A stretch of DNA of 56,987 bases, taken from contig NZ_JAEMQX010000012.1 of NCBI RefSeq assembly GCF_016463645.1, positions 1-56,987 on the forward strand, written 5' to 3'. Source of the stretch: Sphingopyxis sp. GTDB taxonomy: Bacteria; Pseudomonadota; Alphaproteobacteria; Sphingomonadales; Sphingomonadaceae. Within the stretch, counting starts at the first letter, position 1. Each line of letters begins with the position of its first letter. This document shows, piece after piece, positions 33,930-43,163 of the stretch. A program made the translations under genes and the position numbers. The notes under the pieces were generated by a model, which saw nothing but the letters and a program-made list of their open reading frames with translations, did no database searches and had not been told where the DNA came from.

Positions 33930-34406
33930 TTATCTGACAACTCCCCGAAACATGAGCTTGCCCGTGCCGCCGACCGGGATCGGATCCCGGAAAGCCCAGC
34001 GAATGTGCGTGACGTCGGCAGGCTGCGCGGCGCGGCGCGTGCCGTCGGTCATCGGAACCGAAAGGTCGGAAAGCAGTCCCCACTGCTTGCCGCCGTCGAC
34101 CGAGACCAGCGGCCGCGTGTCGCCGGCGTCCGCAAAGCGGACCGCCGAGGGCATCGGGTTGGTGATCACGAACCTGTCGGCCGGCTGCGCGCCGGCGTTG
34201 CGATAGTTGAGCACGAAGACGAGGCGATCGCCGGGAACGACCACCTTCGGTTCCTCGAGAAGGATCTTCTGTTTGCCTGCGGCATCGGTCGAGACCCGCT
34301 CGACGAACACATGATTGTCGAGCGTGACCTGGTTCGCGGCGAGTGCCTGCGCGGGCGCAAGCGCAGCAAGCAAAAGGAAAAGAACAGTGCGCATGCGCAT
34401 CTCCAT
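33930..34406 (-). CDS. Small exported DUF11-like protein
   Basis: A 158-residue protein with signal peptide (MRTVLFLLLAALAPAQALAA) and one Ig-like domain: VVPGDRLVFVLNYRNAGAQP, ADRFVITNPMPSAVRFADAG, typical of DUF11, then VDGGKQWGLLSDLSVPM. It ends GTGKLMFRGVVR, the same type of last strand as its two neighbours. The ATG overlaps the previous stop by one base (TGATG), so its translation is coupled to the gene before it. A second ATG two codons later is possible. Confidence 0.82.
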   Translation of the reverse strand: MEMRMRTVLFLLLAALAPAQALAANQVTLDNHVFVERVSTDAAGKQKILLEEPKVVVPGDRLVFVLNYRNAGAQPADRFVITNPMPSAVRFADAGDTRPLVSVDGGKQWGLLSDLSVPMTDGTRRAAQPADVTHIRWAFRDPIPVGGTGKLMFRGVVR

Positions 34407-35410
34407 CAGTCTATCTGGGTCCGGAAGGTGACAGTGCGGGTCTGGCCGCCGGCGACGGTTCCGAGCATCACGTTGATCCGCGAACCGTTATAGTCTCCGG
34501 CATCGGCGTCGGCCGCGTCGGACAGCCCGCTGCCGCCGAGCGTGATCGAGCCGGGGGCATAGCTGGTGTCGGCGGGAATATTGTCGGTGATCGCAAGGCC
34601 GCTGACCGACCCGCTGCCCGCGACCGTGGCAACGATCGTATAGGTGATCGAGGCCCCGGGTATCGGATCGGCGGTGCCGAGCGAATTGGTCACGACTGCC
34701 GATTTGACGAGCGTAACGGTCGCGGCCGAGACGACGAATGCACCCGCATCGGTCCCGTCGGCGCCGGTTGAACCCACAACCGCGTCGCCGCCGCCTTCGC
34801 CCTGACCGGCGAAGCTGCGGCCGGGATCGCCTGTCCCCGTCCTTGCGGCAGCAACGAGGCTGACGATACCGCGATTGCCGTCAACGACCGTTCCCGGCGT
34901 CGTCGCGAGGACGAAGACGGTAATGCTCTGGTCGGGATCAAGCGACGGATCGTTCGCGCCGGGCGTATAGAGCGTGTCGGCGCTGGCGTCGAAGATGCCA
35001 TCGCCATTGTCGAGATAGGTCTGGGTGACGACAGGATCGTAATTGTCGCCGCCCGCATTGGCGATCGTCGTCAACCCGAAGGCTTCGACGCCGTTGCCGT
35101 TGTTGGTGACCGAGAAGGTGAGCACCTGTCCCGTCGCGCCCGGGGTCGTCGGAACATCGGCGGGATTGCTCGAATCGACGGTGACGTCGAGCACTTCGTC
35201 GACGAGCAGGTCGACGCGGTTCGAATCGACCGTCGTCGTACCGCCGCCCGTATCGAAGCTCGCGCTCGCGGTGTTGCTGATGGTGGAGCCAGCGCGCGTG
35301 CCGGCGGCTTCGGCCAGGATTGGCAGCGCAAGCGCCGCCAGCAGGGCGATGATCGAACAAGAGGGAAGAAGCCGATGCTTCGCGCCCCCCACGGGCGCTA
35401 TCATCATCAT
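34406..35410 (-). CDS. Exported DUF11-like protein (first gene of the surface operon)
   Basis: A 334-residue secreted protein. Signal peptide core SCSIIALLAALALPILAEAA, then GTRAGSTISNTASASFDTGG and VDSNRVDLLVDEVLDVTVDS, the shared N-terminal domain. Asp-rich turns (TYLDNGDGIFDASADTLYT) resemble calcium-binding loops of adhesins. The C-terminal DUF11-like domain (ASITYTIVATVAGSGSVSGL, AITDNIPADTSYAPGS) ends TVTFRTQID. It opens the operon; about 165 bases separate it from the divergent AI-2E transporter gene and must hold the promoters. Confidence 0.83.
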   Translation of the reverse strand: MMMIAPVGGAKHRLLPSCSIIALLAALALPILAEAAGTRAGSTISNTASASFDTGGGTTTVDSNRVDLLVDEVLDVTVDSSNPADVPTTPGATGQVLTFSVTNNGNGVEAFGLTTIANAGGDNYDPVVTQTYLDNGDGIFDASADTLYTPGANDPSLDPDQSITVFVLATTPGTVVDGNRGIVSLVAAARTGTGDPGRSFAGQGEGGGDAVVGSTGADGTDAGAFVVSAATVTLVKSAVVTNSLGTADPIPGASITYTIVATVAGSGSVSGLAITDNIPADTSYAPGSITLGGSGLSDAADADAGDYNGSRINVMLGTVAGGQTRTVTFRTQID

Positions 35411-35602
35411 TTTGACTCCGAACAGGTTGGTCCTTGGAGCCGTCAGTCGCCGATAAAGGGTAATTTCTGGTTAAAATGCAGGTAAAAGGGCCGACTTTGC
35501 TCCAAATGGAGACAGGGAGCCGGAGATTTCGTCGCAAAACGGGGCGACTGGCGCAGCGGGTAAAGCGCGCGTAAGATGAGGCGGTTAACGAGGAGAGCAG
35601 GG

Positions 35603-36802
35603 GTGGCGGAGGACCGGGGCAGCAAGGATGTGCGTCCGCCGCGCGTCAATCCGCTCCAGCAGATCGAGATCGACGATTTTCGCCGCGACCGGCTGCTTGC
35701 CGCGCTCGCGCTGATCCTTGGCGCCGCATTTTGCCTTGGGCTACCTTTCGCGCTTCAGGCCGGTGCTGAATTCTTCCTCCCGCTCACCGCTGCGATCGTC
35801 ATCGCAATCGCGCTGGTGCCGCTGCTCGAATGGCTTGAGCGGCGCGGTCTGCCGTCGGCGCTCGCGGCATTCCTGGCGCTTGCGACCTTCCTTGCGATTA
35901 TCAATGCCGCGCTCGCGATCATCGTCGTTCCGGCGACAGGCTGGTTCGCGCGCATTCCCGAATCGATTCCCCGCATCCAGAGCAACCTCGCGCCGCTCAT
36001 CGACTTCTATTCGACGCTGCAACGCTTCGTCGATCGCACGCTGATGTCGGTCGCCAGCGGCACCGAGGCGACCGCGCAGGCGGTGGCAGCGACCGCGCCG
36101 ACCTCGGTGGTCGACTATTTCATCTCGTCAGCACCGTCGGCGGCGATCCAGCTTTTTTTCGCTGTCCTCGTGATCTTCTTCTTCCTCGCGGGCTGGACCC
36201 GGCTGCGCAAGGGAACGATCCGGCGGCGGGGCAGCTTCGACGGCGCGATGCAGACCGCGCGCGTGATACAGAATGTCGTCGATGCGACCGCCGACTATCT
36301 GGCGACGATCACCATGATCAACGCGATACTGGGCCTAACGGTCAGCCTGCTGCTGTGGGCGCTCGGCATGCCGTCGCCCTTCATGTGGGGCGGGATCGTG
36401 AGCATCTGCAATTTCGTGCCCTATCTGGGGCCGATCGTCGCCGCGGTGCTGCTGGGGCTCGGCGGGCTGATGACCTTCGACGCGGTCGGGCTCGCGCTTT
36501 TGCCCGCGCTGATCTTCATCGGCGTGCATCTGGTCGAGGCGAATCTGATCACACCGCTCGTGCTCGGCAAACGGCTGACGATCAACCCGCTGCTGATTCT
36601 CGTGTCTTTGAGCTTCTGGGGATGGGTGTGGGGGACGCCTGGGGCGTTGCTTGCGGTTCCGCTGCTGCTGATTTTGCAGACGGTTCTCGCTTCGACCGGA
36701 ACGCCTGATCTCGCGGGTTTCCTTTTCGAACATGGCACGCTGACGACTGCCGACGAGGTGCGCGATCGATTAAATCGCACGCAGGATGAAAGCGACGGTT
36801 GA
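35603..36802 (+). CDS. AI-2E family transporter
   Basis: A polytopic membrane protein of the AI-2E/YdiK/PerM family, 399 residues from a GTG preceded by AGGAGAGCAGG; an ATG at 35576 would add nine residues. Hydrophobic helices start at LLAALALILGAAFCLGLPFA, and the conserved C-terminal block has MWGGIVSICNFVPYLGPIVA, FIGVHLVEANLITPLVLGKR and INPLLILVSLSFWGWVWGTP. Members export small molecules or act as Na+/H+ antiporters; the substrate here is unknown. Confidence 0.9.
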   Translation: MAEDRGSKDVRPPRVNPLQQIEIDDFRRDRLLAALALILGAAFCLGLPFALQAGAEFFLPLTAAIVIAIALVPLLEWLERRGLPSALAAFLALATFLAIINAALAIIVVPATGWFARIPESIPRIQSNLAPLIDFYSTLQRFVDRTLMSVASGTEATAQAVAATAPTSVVDYFISSAPSAAIQLFFAVLVIFFFLAGWTRLRKGTIRRRGSFDGAMQTARVIQNVVDATADYLATITMINAILGLTVSLLLWALGMPSPFMWGGIVSICNFVPYLGPIVAAVLLGLGGLMTFDAVGLALLPALIFIGVHLVEANLITPLVLGKRLTINPLLILVSLSFWGWVWGTPGALLAVPLLLILQTVLASTGTPDLAGFLFEHGTLTTADEVRDRLNRTQDESDG

Positions 36803-36845
36803 CAGGTCGGAGCGGGGGCCATATTGGCGCGGCTCCCAAGCACAC

Positions 36846-36922
36846 GCGGGTGTAGCTCAGTTGGTTAGAGTGCCGGCCTGTCACGCCGGAGGTCGCGGGT
36901 TCGAGCCCCGTCACTCGCGCCA
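36846..36922 (+). tRNA. tRNA-Asp (GTC)
   Basis: Full cloverleaf: acceptor GCGGGTG/CACTCGC (one G-U pair), D arm AGCTCAGTTGGTTAGAGT, anticodon stem CCGGC/GCCGG with loop CTGTCAC (anticodon GTC), T arm with GGTTCGAGCCCC, discriminator G and encoded CCA. Confidence 0.96.
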
Positions 36923-37003
36923 TTCCTTCCTTTCCCGGATGGAATGGCCACCGCAGCTTGGGACCATTCCATCACTGAAAATCGGGAAAAATGGCGCGGC
37001 GCT

Positions 37004-37234
37004 TCAACCGCGCCACTTCCCCAATTCCATCCAGCGCAGCAACGGCTTCAGCGGCAGGATCCAGACGATCCCCGCCGCAAGGTAAAAGATCGCCTGCACC
37101 AGCACGGGCCAGCTACCCACCCATGGTGACAGGCTGACGACAATGCCCGTCCACCCGGCGATCAGCGCCAGAATCAGGAACATGCCGGCAGGTTTTCGCC
37201 AGCTTGGCTGGGGGCCAGGCGGTATTTGACTCAC
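37004..37234 (-). CDS. DUF2842 small membrane protein
   Basis: A 76-residue protein read from a GTG overlapping the stop of the upstream cyclo-ligase gene (GTGA). SWRKPAGMFLILALIAGWTG then two hydrophobic helices (the second VLVQAIFYLAAGIVWILPLK) and the C-terminal PLLRWMELGKWRG are typical of DUF2842, a family of alphaproteobacterial inner-membrane proteins of unknown function. Coupled to 5-FCL, as in relatives. Confidence 0.88.
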   Translation of the reverse strand: MSQIPPGPQPSWRKPAGMFLILALIAGWTGIVVSLSPWVGSWPVLVQAIFYLAAGIVWILPLKPLLRWMELGKWRG

Positions 37235-37824
37235 AAACGGTCTCCACACGGGATGAATTCTTGTTCGGTCAATATCGCGTCGAGCGCGATGTCGGTCGAT
37301 TCACGCGGCGTAGCGTCGATTTCCTGCACCGACCAGCCGACGCCAATCCGCAGTGGCCCGGGATGTGTGGCGAAATAGCGGTCGTAATGGCCGCCACCCT
37401 GGCCGATGCGCCCTCCCGCCCGGTCGAATCCGATGAGCGGACAGAAGATGATACCGGGATACGCCACTGGAGAAGTCTCGGCCGGCTGCTGCGAACCCCA
37501 TGGACCTTTCACCAGCGATTCGCCCGGGCGCCATAGGGAAAAATCCATTTCGGCGACGCGTCCGCGGTGGCAGGGAAGGGCAAGAGCTCCCACCTTCGCA
37601 ATGCCCGCAAACATCGGCAGAATGTCGGGTTCGTCACCCCATGGGACATAAGCGGCGACGATCGCATGGTCGGCTATGAGATCAACAAGCGGTGCCGGCA
37701 TGGCGCGAAACGCCGCCAGTTGGGCCATGCCATCGAGATTTGCTACGAAATGCTGCCGCCGAAAGCGCAACCGCTCGCGCAATTTCTGTTTCTGCTGGAC
37801 GAGGTGGGCGGACAGGTCGGTCAT
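37231..37824 (-). CDS. 5-formyltetrahydrofolate cyclo-ligase
   Basis: Converts 5-formyl-THF to 5,10-methenyl-THF with ATP. The 197-residue protein starts MTDLSAHLVQQKQKLRERLR with a GAGGAGG ribosome-binding site; a longer frame upstream runs into the 6S RNA. Motifs: IVAAYVPWGDEPDILPMFAG, ALPCHRGRVAEMDF and FDRAGGRIGQGGGHYDRYFA, the nucleotide/folate site. Its location after 6S RNA and zapA is the widely conserved ygfA context. Confidence 0.93.
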   Translation of the reverse strand: MTDLSAHLVQQKQKLRERLRFRRQHFVANLDGMAQLAAFRAMPAPLVDLIADHAIVAAYVPWGDEPDILPMFAGIAKVGALALPCHRGRVAEMDFSLWRPGESLVKGPWGSQQPAETSPVAYPGIIFCPLIGFDRAGGRIGQGGGHYDRYFATHPGPLRIGVGWSVQEIDATPRESTDIALDAILTEQEFIPCGDRL

Positions 37825-37880
37825 CGCCTCCTCGGGAGCTTGGCGGGCTGGTTGGCGGGACCGCCGTAGTCGTTTGCCGG

Positions 37881-38030
37881 AAAATCCTCTGACGCCAGTA
37901 ACGTCAGGTGGGAACCATGTACGTCGGACCAAGGTCCGGGCAGGGACAGCTCCCTTGGATGATGTATCGCCTCAGGGATATTCGCAACGGCTCGTGCAGG
38001 GCAGTGCCCGCCGCCCCCTATGTAGGGGTG
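37881..38030 (-). ncRNA. ssrS: 6S RNA
   Basis: Between zapA and the 5-FCL gene, the standard place of 6S RNA, lies a 200-base non-coding stretch with long-range complementarity. On the minus strand it runs from GCACCCCTACATAGGGGGCG through the GGCACTGCCCTGCACG and AAGGGAGCTGTCCCTGCCCG regions to a final CTGACG...CGTCAG hairpin followed by ATTTTCC. 6S RNA mimics an open promoter to hold sigma-70 RNA polymerase. The ends are approximate; identification rests on synteny and on the hairpin-bulge layout. Confidence 0.75.
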
Positions 38031-38043
38031 CGGGCCCGCTTGC

Positions 38044-38490
38044 TCAAGGGAGTTGCTCGACTTTCGCAGCAAGCGTTTCGATGCGGTCGGCAATCTGCAG
38101 CAGCGCGCGATCGTTCGACGGATTGGCGGCAGGCGCAGCGGTTGCGGCATTTTGCCGCGCGGTATCCAGTTCCTTGAGTGCCGCCTTTTCGCGCTCCACT
38201 GCGGCCTTGAGCTCGTCGCGCGCGGCTGCTTCGCGACTTTCTGCGAGCGCCACCGCGGCACGTAGCGAATCGGATTGGGGTTCGGCCTTTTCGACCTTGC
38301 CGCGGGCTTCCTGCGCCTCGTCGGCAAGCATCAGTGCGGCGAACAGCAACTGCCGCACCTCGGTCACTCCCGGCATCGTGCGGACTTGTTCATCGACGAC
38401 GGCCGCGAGTCGCATCAGCTGCGCTTCCTCGCCATCGGCGCAATGGACGTCATAAGGGCGTCCGGCGATGGTCAGCTTGACATCAGCCAC
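38044..38490 (-). CDS. zapA: Cell division protein ZapA
   Basis: A 148-residue protein that bundles FtsZ filaments. The N-terminal ZapA head has VKLTIAGRPYDVHCADGEEA and QLMRLAAVVDEQVRTMPG; a coiled coil follows (SDSLRAAVALAESREAAARD, ELKAAVEREKAALKELDTA). It is longer than E. coli ZapA (109) because of an extended coiled coil and tail, as in many alphaproteobacteria. It overlaps the upstream small coiled-coil gene by eight bases. Confidence 0.92.
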   Translation of the reverse strand: MADVKLTIAGRPYDVHCADGEEAQLMRLAAVVDEQVRTMPGVTEVRQLLFAALMLADEAQEARGKVEKAEPQSDSLRAAVALAESREAAARDELKAAVEREKAALKELDTARQNAATAAPAANPSNDRALLQIADRIETLAAKVEQLP

Positions 38491-38689
38491 GCTTGGCCTC
38501 CGCGATAAGCAGGTCGAGCTCGCCGATCACGGCGGCAACCTCCGCCTTCAGCGCCGACTGGTCGGCAGCGGGCGCGGCAACGGGGGGCGCAGGGCGGTTC
38601 GCCCGATCGGCCAGAGCCTTTTCGATACGGCTGAGCGCGCGTTCGATACGGCCGATAGCCAGACTGGATTCGTCGAGATCGAGTTCCAT
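38483..38689 (-). CDS. Small coiled-coil protein upstream of ZapA (ZauP-like)
   Basis: A 68-residue protein starting MELDLDESSLAIGRIERALS, with heptad-like helices (IGRIERALSRIEKALADRAN and LKAEVAAVIGELDLLIAEAK) around a Pro/Ala linker. Its end overlaps the zapA start by eight bases. In Caulobacter a coiled-coil protein ZauP, encoded just upstream of ZapA, works with it at the Z ring; this is a plausible shorter counterpart, by position and structure only. Could also be an unrelated DUF4164-type protein. Confidence 0.72.
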   Translation of the reverse strand: MELDLDESSLAIGRIERALSRIEKALADRANRPAPPVAAPAADQSALKAEVAAVIGELDLLIAEAKRG

Positions 38690-38858
38690 AGCCAAAGGGT
38701 TAGCAGCGCCGGTGGAGGGGCGCAATCGCCTCTCAATGCCGAAATGCACCGGAATTTGTGCTGCATTCACGCCGCGGGCGGTTGACTCCTGACCCCGTCA
38801 CCGCAAAGGGCTGTCCCCACCGAATCCGGTCACCTTCACATCCTTTCCCGGGGGACTC

Positions 38859-40826
38859 ATGACACTGCCCGAACGTCAGCTCGCCAACGCGATCCGCGCG
38901 CTTGCGATGGATGCCGTACAGGCCGCGAACAGCGGCCATCCCGGGATGCCGATGGGCATGGCCGACGTCGCCACCGTGCTTTATTCGGACTATCTGAAGT
39001 TCGACCCGAATGCGCCCAAATGGGTCGATCGCGATCGATTCGTGCTTTCGGCGGGGCATGGCTCGATGCTCGCCTATGCGACGCTGCATCTCGCGGGCTA
39101 TGCGCGTCCGACGATCGAGGATATCCGCAATTTCCGCCAGCTCCACAGCCCCTGCGCCGGCCACCCGGAAAATTTCGAGCTCGAAGGCGTCGAGACGACG
39201 ACCGGGCCGCTGGGGCAGGGTCTCGCGACCGCGGTGGGCATGGCGATCGCCGAGCGGCACCTCAACGCGGTCTATGGTGACGATCTTGTCGATCATCGCG
39301 CATATGTCATCGCCGGTGACGGGTGCCTGATGGAGGGCATCAACCACGAAGCCATTGGTCTGGCCGGACATTTGCGGCTCGGGCGCCTGACGGTGCTGTG
39401 GGACGACAACCGGATCACGATCGACGGGTCGACCGACCTGTCGACGAGCGAGGATATCGCGGCGCGCTATGCGGCGACCGGCTGGCATGTCGAAAGCTGC
39501 GACGGGCACGATCCCGCCGACATTCGCCGCGCGCTCGACGCGGCGCTCGCCGATCCGCGCCCGTCGCTGATCGCGTGCCGGACGATCATCGGGTTCGGCG
39601 CGCCGAACAAGCAGGGCACGTCGGCAACGCACGGCGCCCCGCTCGGCCCCGACGAGATCGCCGCGGCGCGCAAGGAGCTCGGCTGGATCGCCGAGCCGTT
39701 CGTCATTCCCGCCGATATCGCTTCGGCCTGGGCGGCGTTCGGTGAGAAGGGCAAGGCGCTTCATGCGGAATGGAACGAACGTCTCGCAAATAGCGAAAAG
39801 AAAAGCGAATTCGAGGATCGTCTGAGCGGCAACGTCGTTCCGGGCGACGCCTTCAGGGCCTATCTCGACGGCCTCGTCGCCGAGCCGCCGAAGGTCGCGA
39901 CGCGCAAGGCTTCGGAGAACACGCTTGGCGCCCTGACCGCCGATATTCCGGCGCTGATCGGCGGAAGCGCCGATCTGACGGGTTCGAACAACACCAAAAC
40001 CTCGTCGACCAAGCCGTTGACGAAGAATGATTATTCGGGCCGCTATATCTATTACGGCATCCGCGAATTCGGCATGGCCGCGGCAATGAACGGCATGGCG
40101 CTGCACGGCGGCGTCGTACCCTATGGCGGCACCTTCCTGGTGTTCGCCGACTATTGCCGCGCCGCGATCCGCCTGTCGGCGCTGCAGCGCCAGCGCGTCG
40201 TCTATGTGATGACGCACGACAGCATCGGGCTTGGCGAGGACGGGCCGACGCACCAGCCGATCGAGCATCTCCAGTCGCTGCGCGCGATGCCGAACCTGCT
40301 CGTCATGCGCCCCGCCGACGCGGTCGAGACCGCCGAATGCTGGGCGCTCGCGCTTGCGCAGGAAAACCGGCCGTCGCTGCTCGCGCTGACGCGTCAGAAT
40401 CTCCCGCCGCTGCGTCATGACGTCACCGAAAATCTTTGCGCGAAAGGCGGTTATCGCCTGCGCGGTGCCTCGGCCGCACGCAAGGTCGTGCTGGTCGCGA
40501 CGGGCTCCGAAGTCTCGCTCGCGATCGAGGTCGCCGACAAGCTCGAGGCCGCTGGCCATGGGGCCGACGTCGTCTCGATGGTCTCGACCGAACTTTTCGA
40601 CGAACAGGCGGCCGCCTGGCAGGCCGATATCCTGCCCGAAGACGCGCTGATCGTGTCGATCGAGGCGGGCACGACCTTCGGCTGGGAACGCTATACCGGC
40701 CGCCATGGCCTGCGTTTCGGCATCGACAGCTTTGGCGCCTCGGCGCCGATTGAAGACCTATTCAGGCATTTCGGCCTTACCGCCGATGCTATCACGCCCC
40801 AGATACTGGCAAAGCTCGGCAATTAA
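38859..40826 (+). CDS. tkt: Transketolase
   Basis: A 655-residue thiamine-diphosphate enzyme of the pentose phosphate pathway. [40 protein letters not shown], thiamine/Mg motif [20 protein letters not shown], the central [20 protein letters not shown], and [20 protein letters not shown] are all conserved. First of four plus-strand genes with gap, pgk and fba. The spacing to gap is 36 bases, so they may form one operon. Confidence 0.97.
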   Translation: MTLPERQLANAIRALAMDAVQAANSGHPGMPMGMADVATVLYSDYLKFDPNAPKWVDRDRFVLSAGHGSMLAYATLHLAGYARPTIEDIRNFRQLHSPCAGHPENFELEGVETTTGPLGQGLATAVGMAIAERHLNAVYGDDLVDHRAYVIAGDGCLMEGINHEAIGLAGHLRLGRLTVLWDDNRITIDGSTDLSTSEDIAARYAATGWHVESCDGHDPADIRRALDAALADPRPSLIACRTIIGFGAPNKQGTSATHGAPLGPDEIAAARKELGWIAEPFVIPADIASAWAAFGEKGKALHAEWNERLANSEKKSEFEDRLSGNVVPGDAFRAYLDGLVAEPPKVATRKASENTLGALTADIPALIGGSADLTGSNNTKTSSTKPLTKNDYSGRYIYYGIREFGMAAAMNGMALHGGVVPYGGTFLVFADYCRAAIRLSALQRQRVVYVMTHDSIGLGEDGPTHQPIEHLQSLRAMPNLLVMRPADAVETAECWALALAQENRPSLLALTRQNLPPLRHDVTENLCAKGGYRLRGASAARKVVLVATGSEVSLAIEVADKLEAAGHGADVVSMVSTELFDEQAAAWQADILPEDALIVSIEAGTTFGWERYTGRHGLRFGIDSFGASAPIEDLFRHFGLTADAITPQILAKLGN

Positions 40827-40862
40827 GGACCAGCTTCTTCCACGCAGAAAGGAATTTTCGAC

Positions 40863-41870
40863 ATGGCAGTGAAGGTTGCAATCAACGGTTTCGGACGCAT
40901 CGGCCGCAACGTGGCCCGCGCGATTCTGGAGCGCACCGACCACGACCTCGAACTGGTGTCGATCAACGACCTGGCCGACGCCAAGGCGAACGCCCGCCTG
41001 TTCCAGCGCGATTCGGTCCATGGCCCGTTCAACGGCACCGTCGAAGTCGACGGCAACGACCTGATCGTCAACGGCAAGCGCATTCAGGTGACCGCCGAGC
41101 GCGATCCCGCGAAGCTGCCGCACGCTGCCAACGGCATCGACATCGCGCTTGAATGCACGGGCTTTTTCACCGACCGCAAGGGCGGGCAGGCGCATCTCGA
41201 CGCCGGCGCCAAGCGCGTGCTGATCTCGGCTCCCGCCAAGGAAGTCGACCTTACCGTCGTCTATGGCGTGAACCACGACAAGATCGGCGCCGAGCATGTG
41301 ATCGTATCGAACGCGTCGTGCACCACCAACTGCCTCGCACCGCTCGCCAAGGTGCTGCACGAGAAGATCGGCATCGAGCGCGGCCTGATGACCACGATCC
41401 ACGCTTACACCAACGACCAGAAGATCCTCGACCAGATCCACTCGGACCCGCGCCGCGCCCGCGCCGCCGCGATGTCGATGATCCCGACCAGCACCGGTGC
41501 CGCCGTTGCCGTCGGTCTCGTCCTGCCTGAACTCAAGGGCAAGCTCGACGGCTCGTCGATCCGCGTCCCGACCCCCAATGTCTCGGTCGTCGACCTGACC
41601 TTCACACCGCTCCGCGACACCACGAAGGAAGAGGTCAACGCGTTGCTCAAGGAAGCCGCCGAAGGCGAACTCAAGGGCGTGCTCGGCTTCACCGACGAGC
41701 CGCTGGTTTCGATCGATTTCAACCATGATGCGCACAGCTCGACCATCGACAGCCTCGAAACCTCGGTGATCGACGGCAAGCTGGTGCGCGTCCTCAGCTG
41801 GTACGACAATGAATGGGGCTTCTCGAACCGCATGATCGACACTGCGGGCGTGATCGCCAAGTTCCTCTGA
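40863..41870 (+). CDS. gap: Glyceraldehyde-3-phosphate dehydrogenase, type I
   Basis: 335 residues. NAD-binding [20 protein letters not shown], catalytic Cys near residue 152 in [20 protein letters not shown], substrate-binding [20 protein letters not shown], and the end [20 protein letters not shown]. At the second position of the NAD-binding fold the sequence reads [20 protein letters not shown], the usual NAD-type pattern. Good AAAGGA ribosome-binding site before the ATG. Confidence 0.97.
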   Translation: MAVKVAINGFGRIGRNVARAILERTDHDLELVSINDLADAKANARLFQRDSVHGPFNGTVEVDGNDLIVNGKRIQVTAERDPAKLPHAANGIDIALECTGFFTDRKGGQAHLDAGAKRVLISAPAKEVDLTVVYGVNHDKIGAEHVIVSNASCTTNCLAPLAKVLHEKIGIERGLMTTIHAYTNDQKILDQIHSDPRRARAAAMSMIPTSTGAAVAVGLVLPELKGKLDGSSIRVPTPNVSVVDLTFTPLRDTTKEEVNALLKEAAEGELKGVLGFTDEPLVSIDFNHDAHSSTIDSLETSVIDGKLVRVLSWYDNEWGFSNRMIDTAGVIAKFL

Positions 41871-41887
41871 GCCGAAGGGAAGCGTCG

Positions 41888-43084
41888 ATGACCGCGTTCA
41901 AGACCCTCGACGATATCGGTGACGTCACCGGCAAGCGCGCGCTTGTGCGCGTCGACCTCAACGTCCCGATGATCGATGGCGCGGTCAGCGACGCCACCCG
42001 GATCCAGGCCGCGATGCCAACGATCCGCGAACTGTCGGACAAGGGCGCGATCGTCCTGCTGCTCGCGCATTTCGGGCGGCCGAAGGGGGCGAAGAACCCG
42101 ACGCAATCCTTGAGCCTCGTCATGGGCGGCGTCGAGGATGTGCTTGGCCATTCGGTCATGTTCATCCCCGAAGCCGTCGGCGAGGGCGCGAAGGCGGGCA
42201 TCGCGGTGCTTGCGCCGGGCGACGTCGCGGTACTCGAAAACACGCGCTTCTACCCCGGCGAGGAAAAGAACGATCCGGCCTTCGCCGATGGTCTTGCCGA
42301 AATCGGCGATCTCTACGTCAACGACGCCTTTTCGGCGGCGCACCGCGCGCATGGCTCGACCGAAGGCGTCGCGCACCGTCTGCCCGCTTATGCCGGCCGC
42401 GCGATGGAGGCCGAACTGAAGGCGCTCGATGCCGCGCTGGGCAATCCGGCGCATCCGGTCGCCGCGGTGGTCGGCGGCGCGAAGGTGTCGAGCAAGATCG
42501 ACGTCCTGCGCAACCTTGTCGGCAAGGTCGATCACCTGATCATCGGCGGCGGCATGGCGAACACCTTCCTCGCCGCGCGCGGGGTCGATGTCGGCAAGTC
42601 GCTGTGCGAACATGATCTGGTCGATACCGCCAATGCGATCTTTGACGCCGCGGACGCCGCGGGCTGCACGATCCATCTGCCCTATGACGTCGTGGTGTCG
42701 AAAGAGTTCGCGCCGAACCCGCCGACACGTACCGTCAACGTCCACGAGGTTGCCGCCGACGAAATGATCCTCGACGTCGGCCCCGCCGCGGTCGAGGCCC
42801 TCGCCGACGTGCTCAAGAATTGCCGCACGCTCGTGTGGAACGGCCCGCTCGGCGCATTCGAGACGCCGCCGTTCGACGCGGCGACCGTCGCGCTTGCGAA
42901 GACTGCGGCCGCGCTGACGCGCGAAGGCTCGCTCATCTCGGTCGCGGGCGGCGGCGATACCGTGGCGGCGCTCAACCATGCCGGTGCCGCGAAGGATTTC
43001 ACTTTCGTTTCGACCGCCGGCGGCGCCTTCCTCGAATGGATGGAAGGCAAGCCGTTGCCGGGCGTCGACGCGCTGAAGGCATAG
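41888..43084 (+). CDS. pgk: Phosphoglycerate kinase
   Basis: 398 residues from the ATG 17 bases after gap. Motifs [79 protein letters not shown] and the nucleotide-site end [21 protein letters not shown] normal full-length enzyme of glycolysis and gluconeogenesis. Confidence 0.97.
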   Translation: MTAFKTLDDIGDVTGKRALVRVDLNVPMIDGAVSDATRIQAAMPTIRELSDKGAIVLLLAHFGRPKGAKNPTQSLSLVMGGVEDVLGHSVMFIPEAVGEGAKAGIAVLAPGDVAVLENTRFYPGEEKNDPAFADGLAEIGDLYVNDAFSAAHRAHGSTEGVAHRLPAYAGRAMEAELKALDAALGNPAHPVAAVVGGAKVSSKIDVLRNLVGKVDHLIIGGGMANTFLAARGVDVGKSLCEHDLVDTANAIFDAADAAGCTIHLPYDVVVSKEFAPNPPTRTVNVHEVAADEMILDVGPAAVEALADVLKNCRTLVWNGPLGAFETPPFDAATVALAKTAAALTREGSLISVAGGGDTVAALNHAGAAKDFTFVSTAGGAFLEWMEGKPLPGVDALKA

Positions 43085-43163
43085 AATTTCCGCCTGCATT
43101 GCATCCGGCCCGACGGGCGGCTATGCGCACCGCCACATACGTATGCAAATAACCGGAGATCTT

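Noticed and set aside
38733..40706. 657-residue minus-strand frame
   Set aside because: Antisense to transketolase and without recognisable domains.
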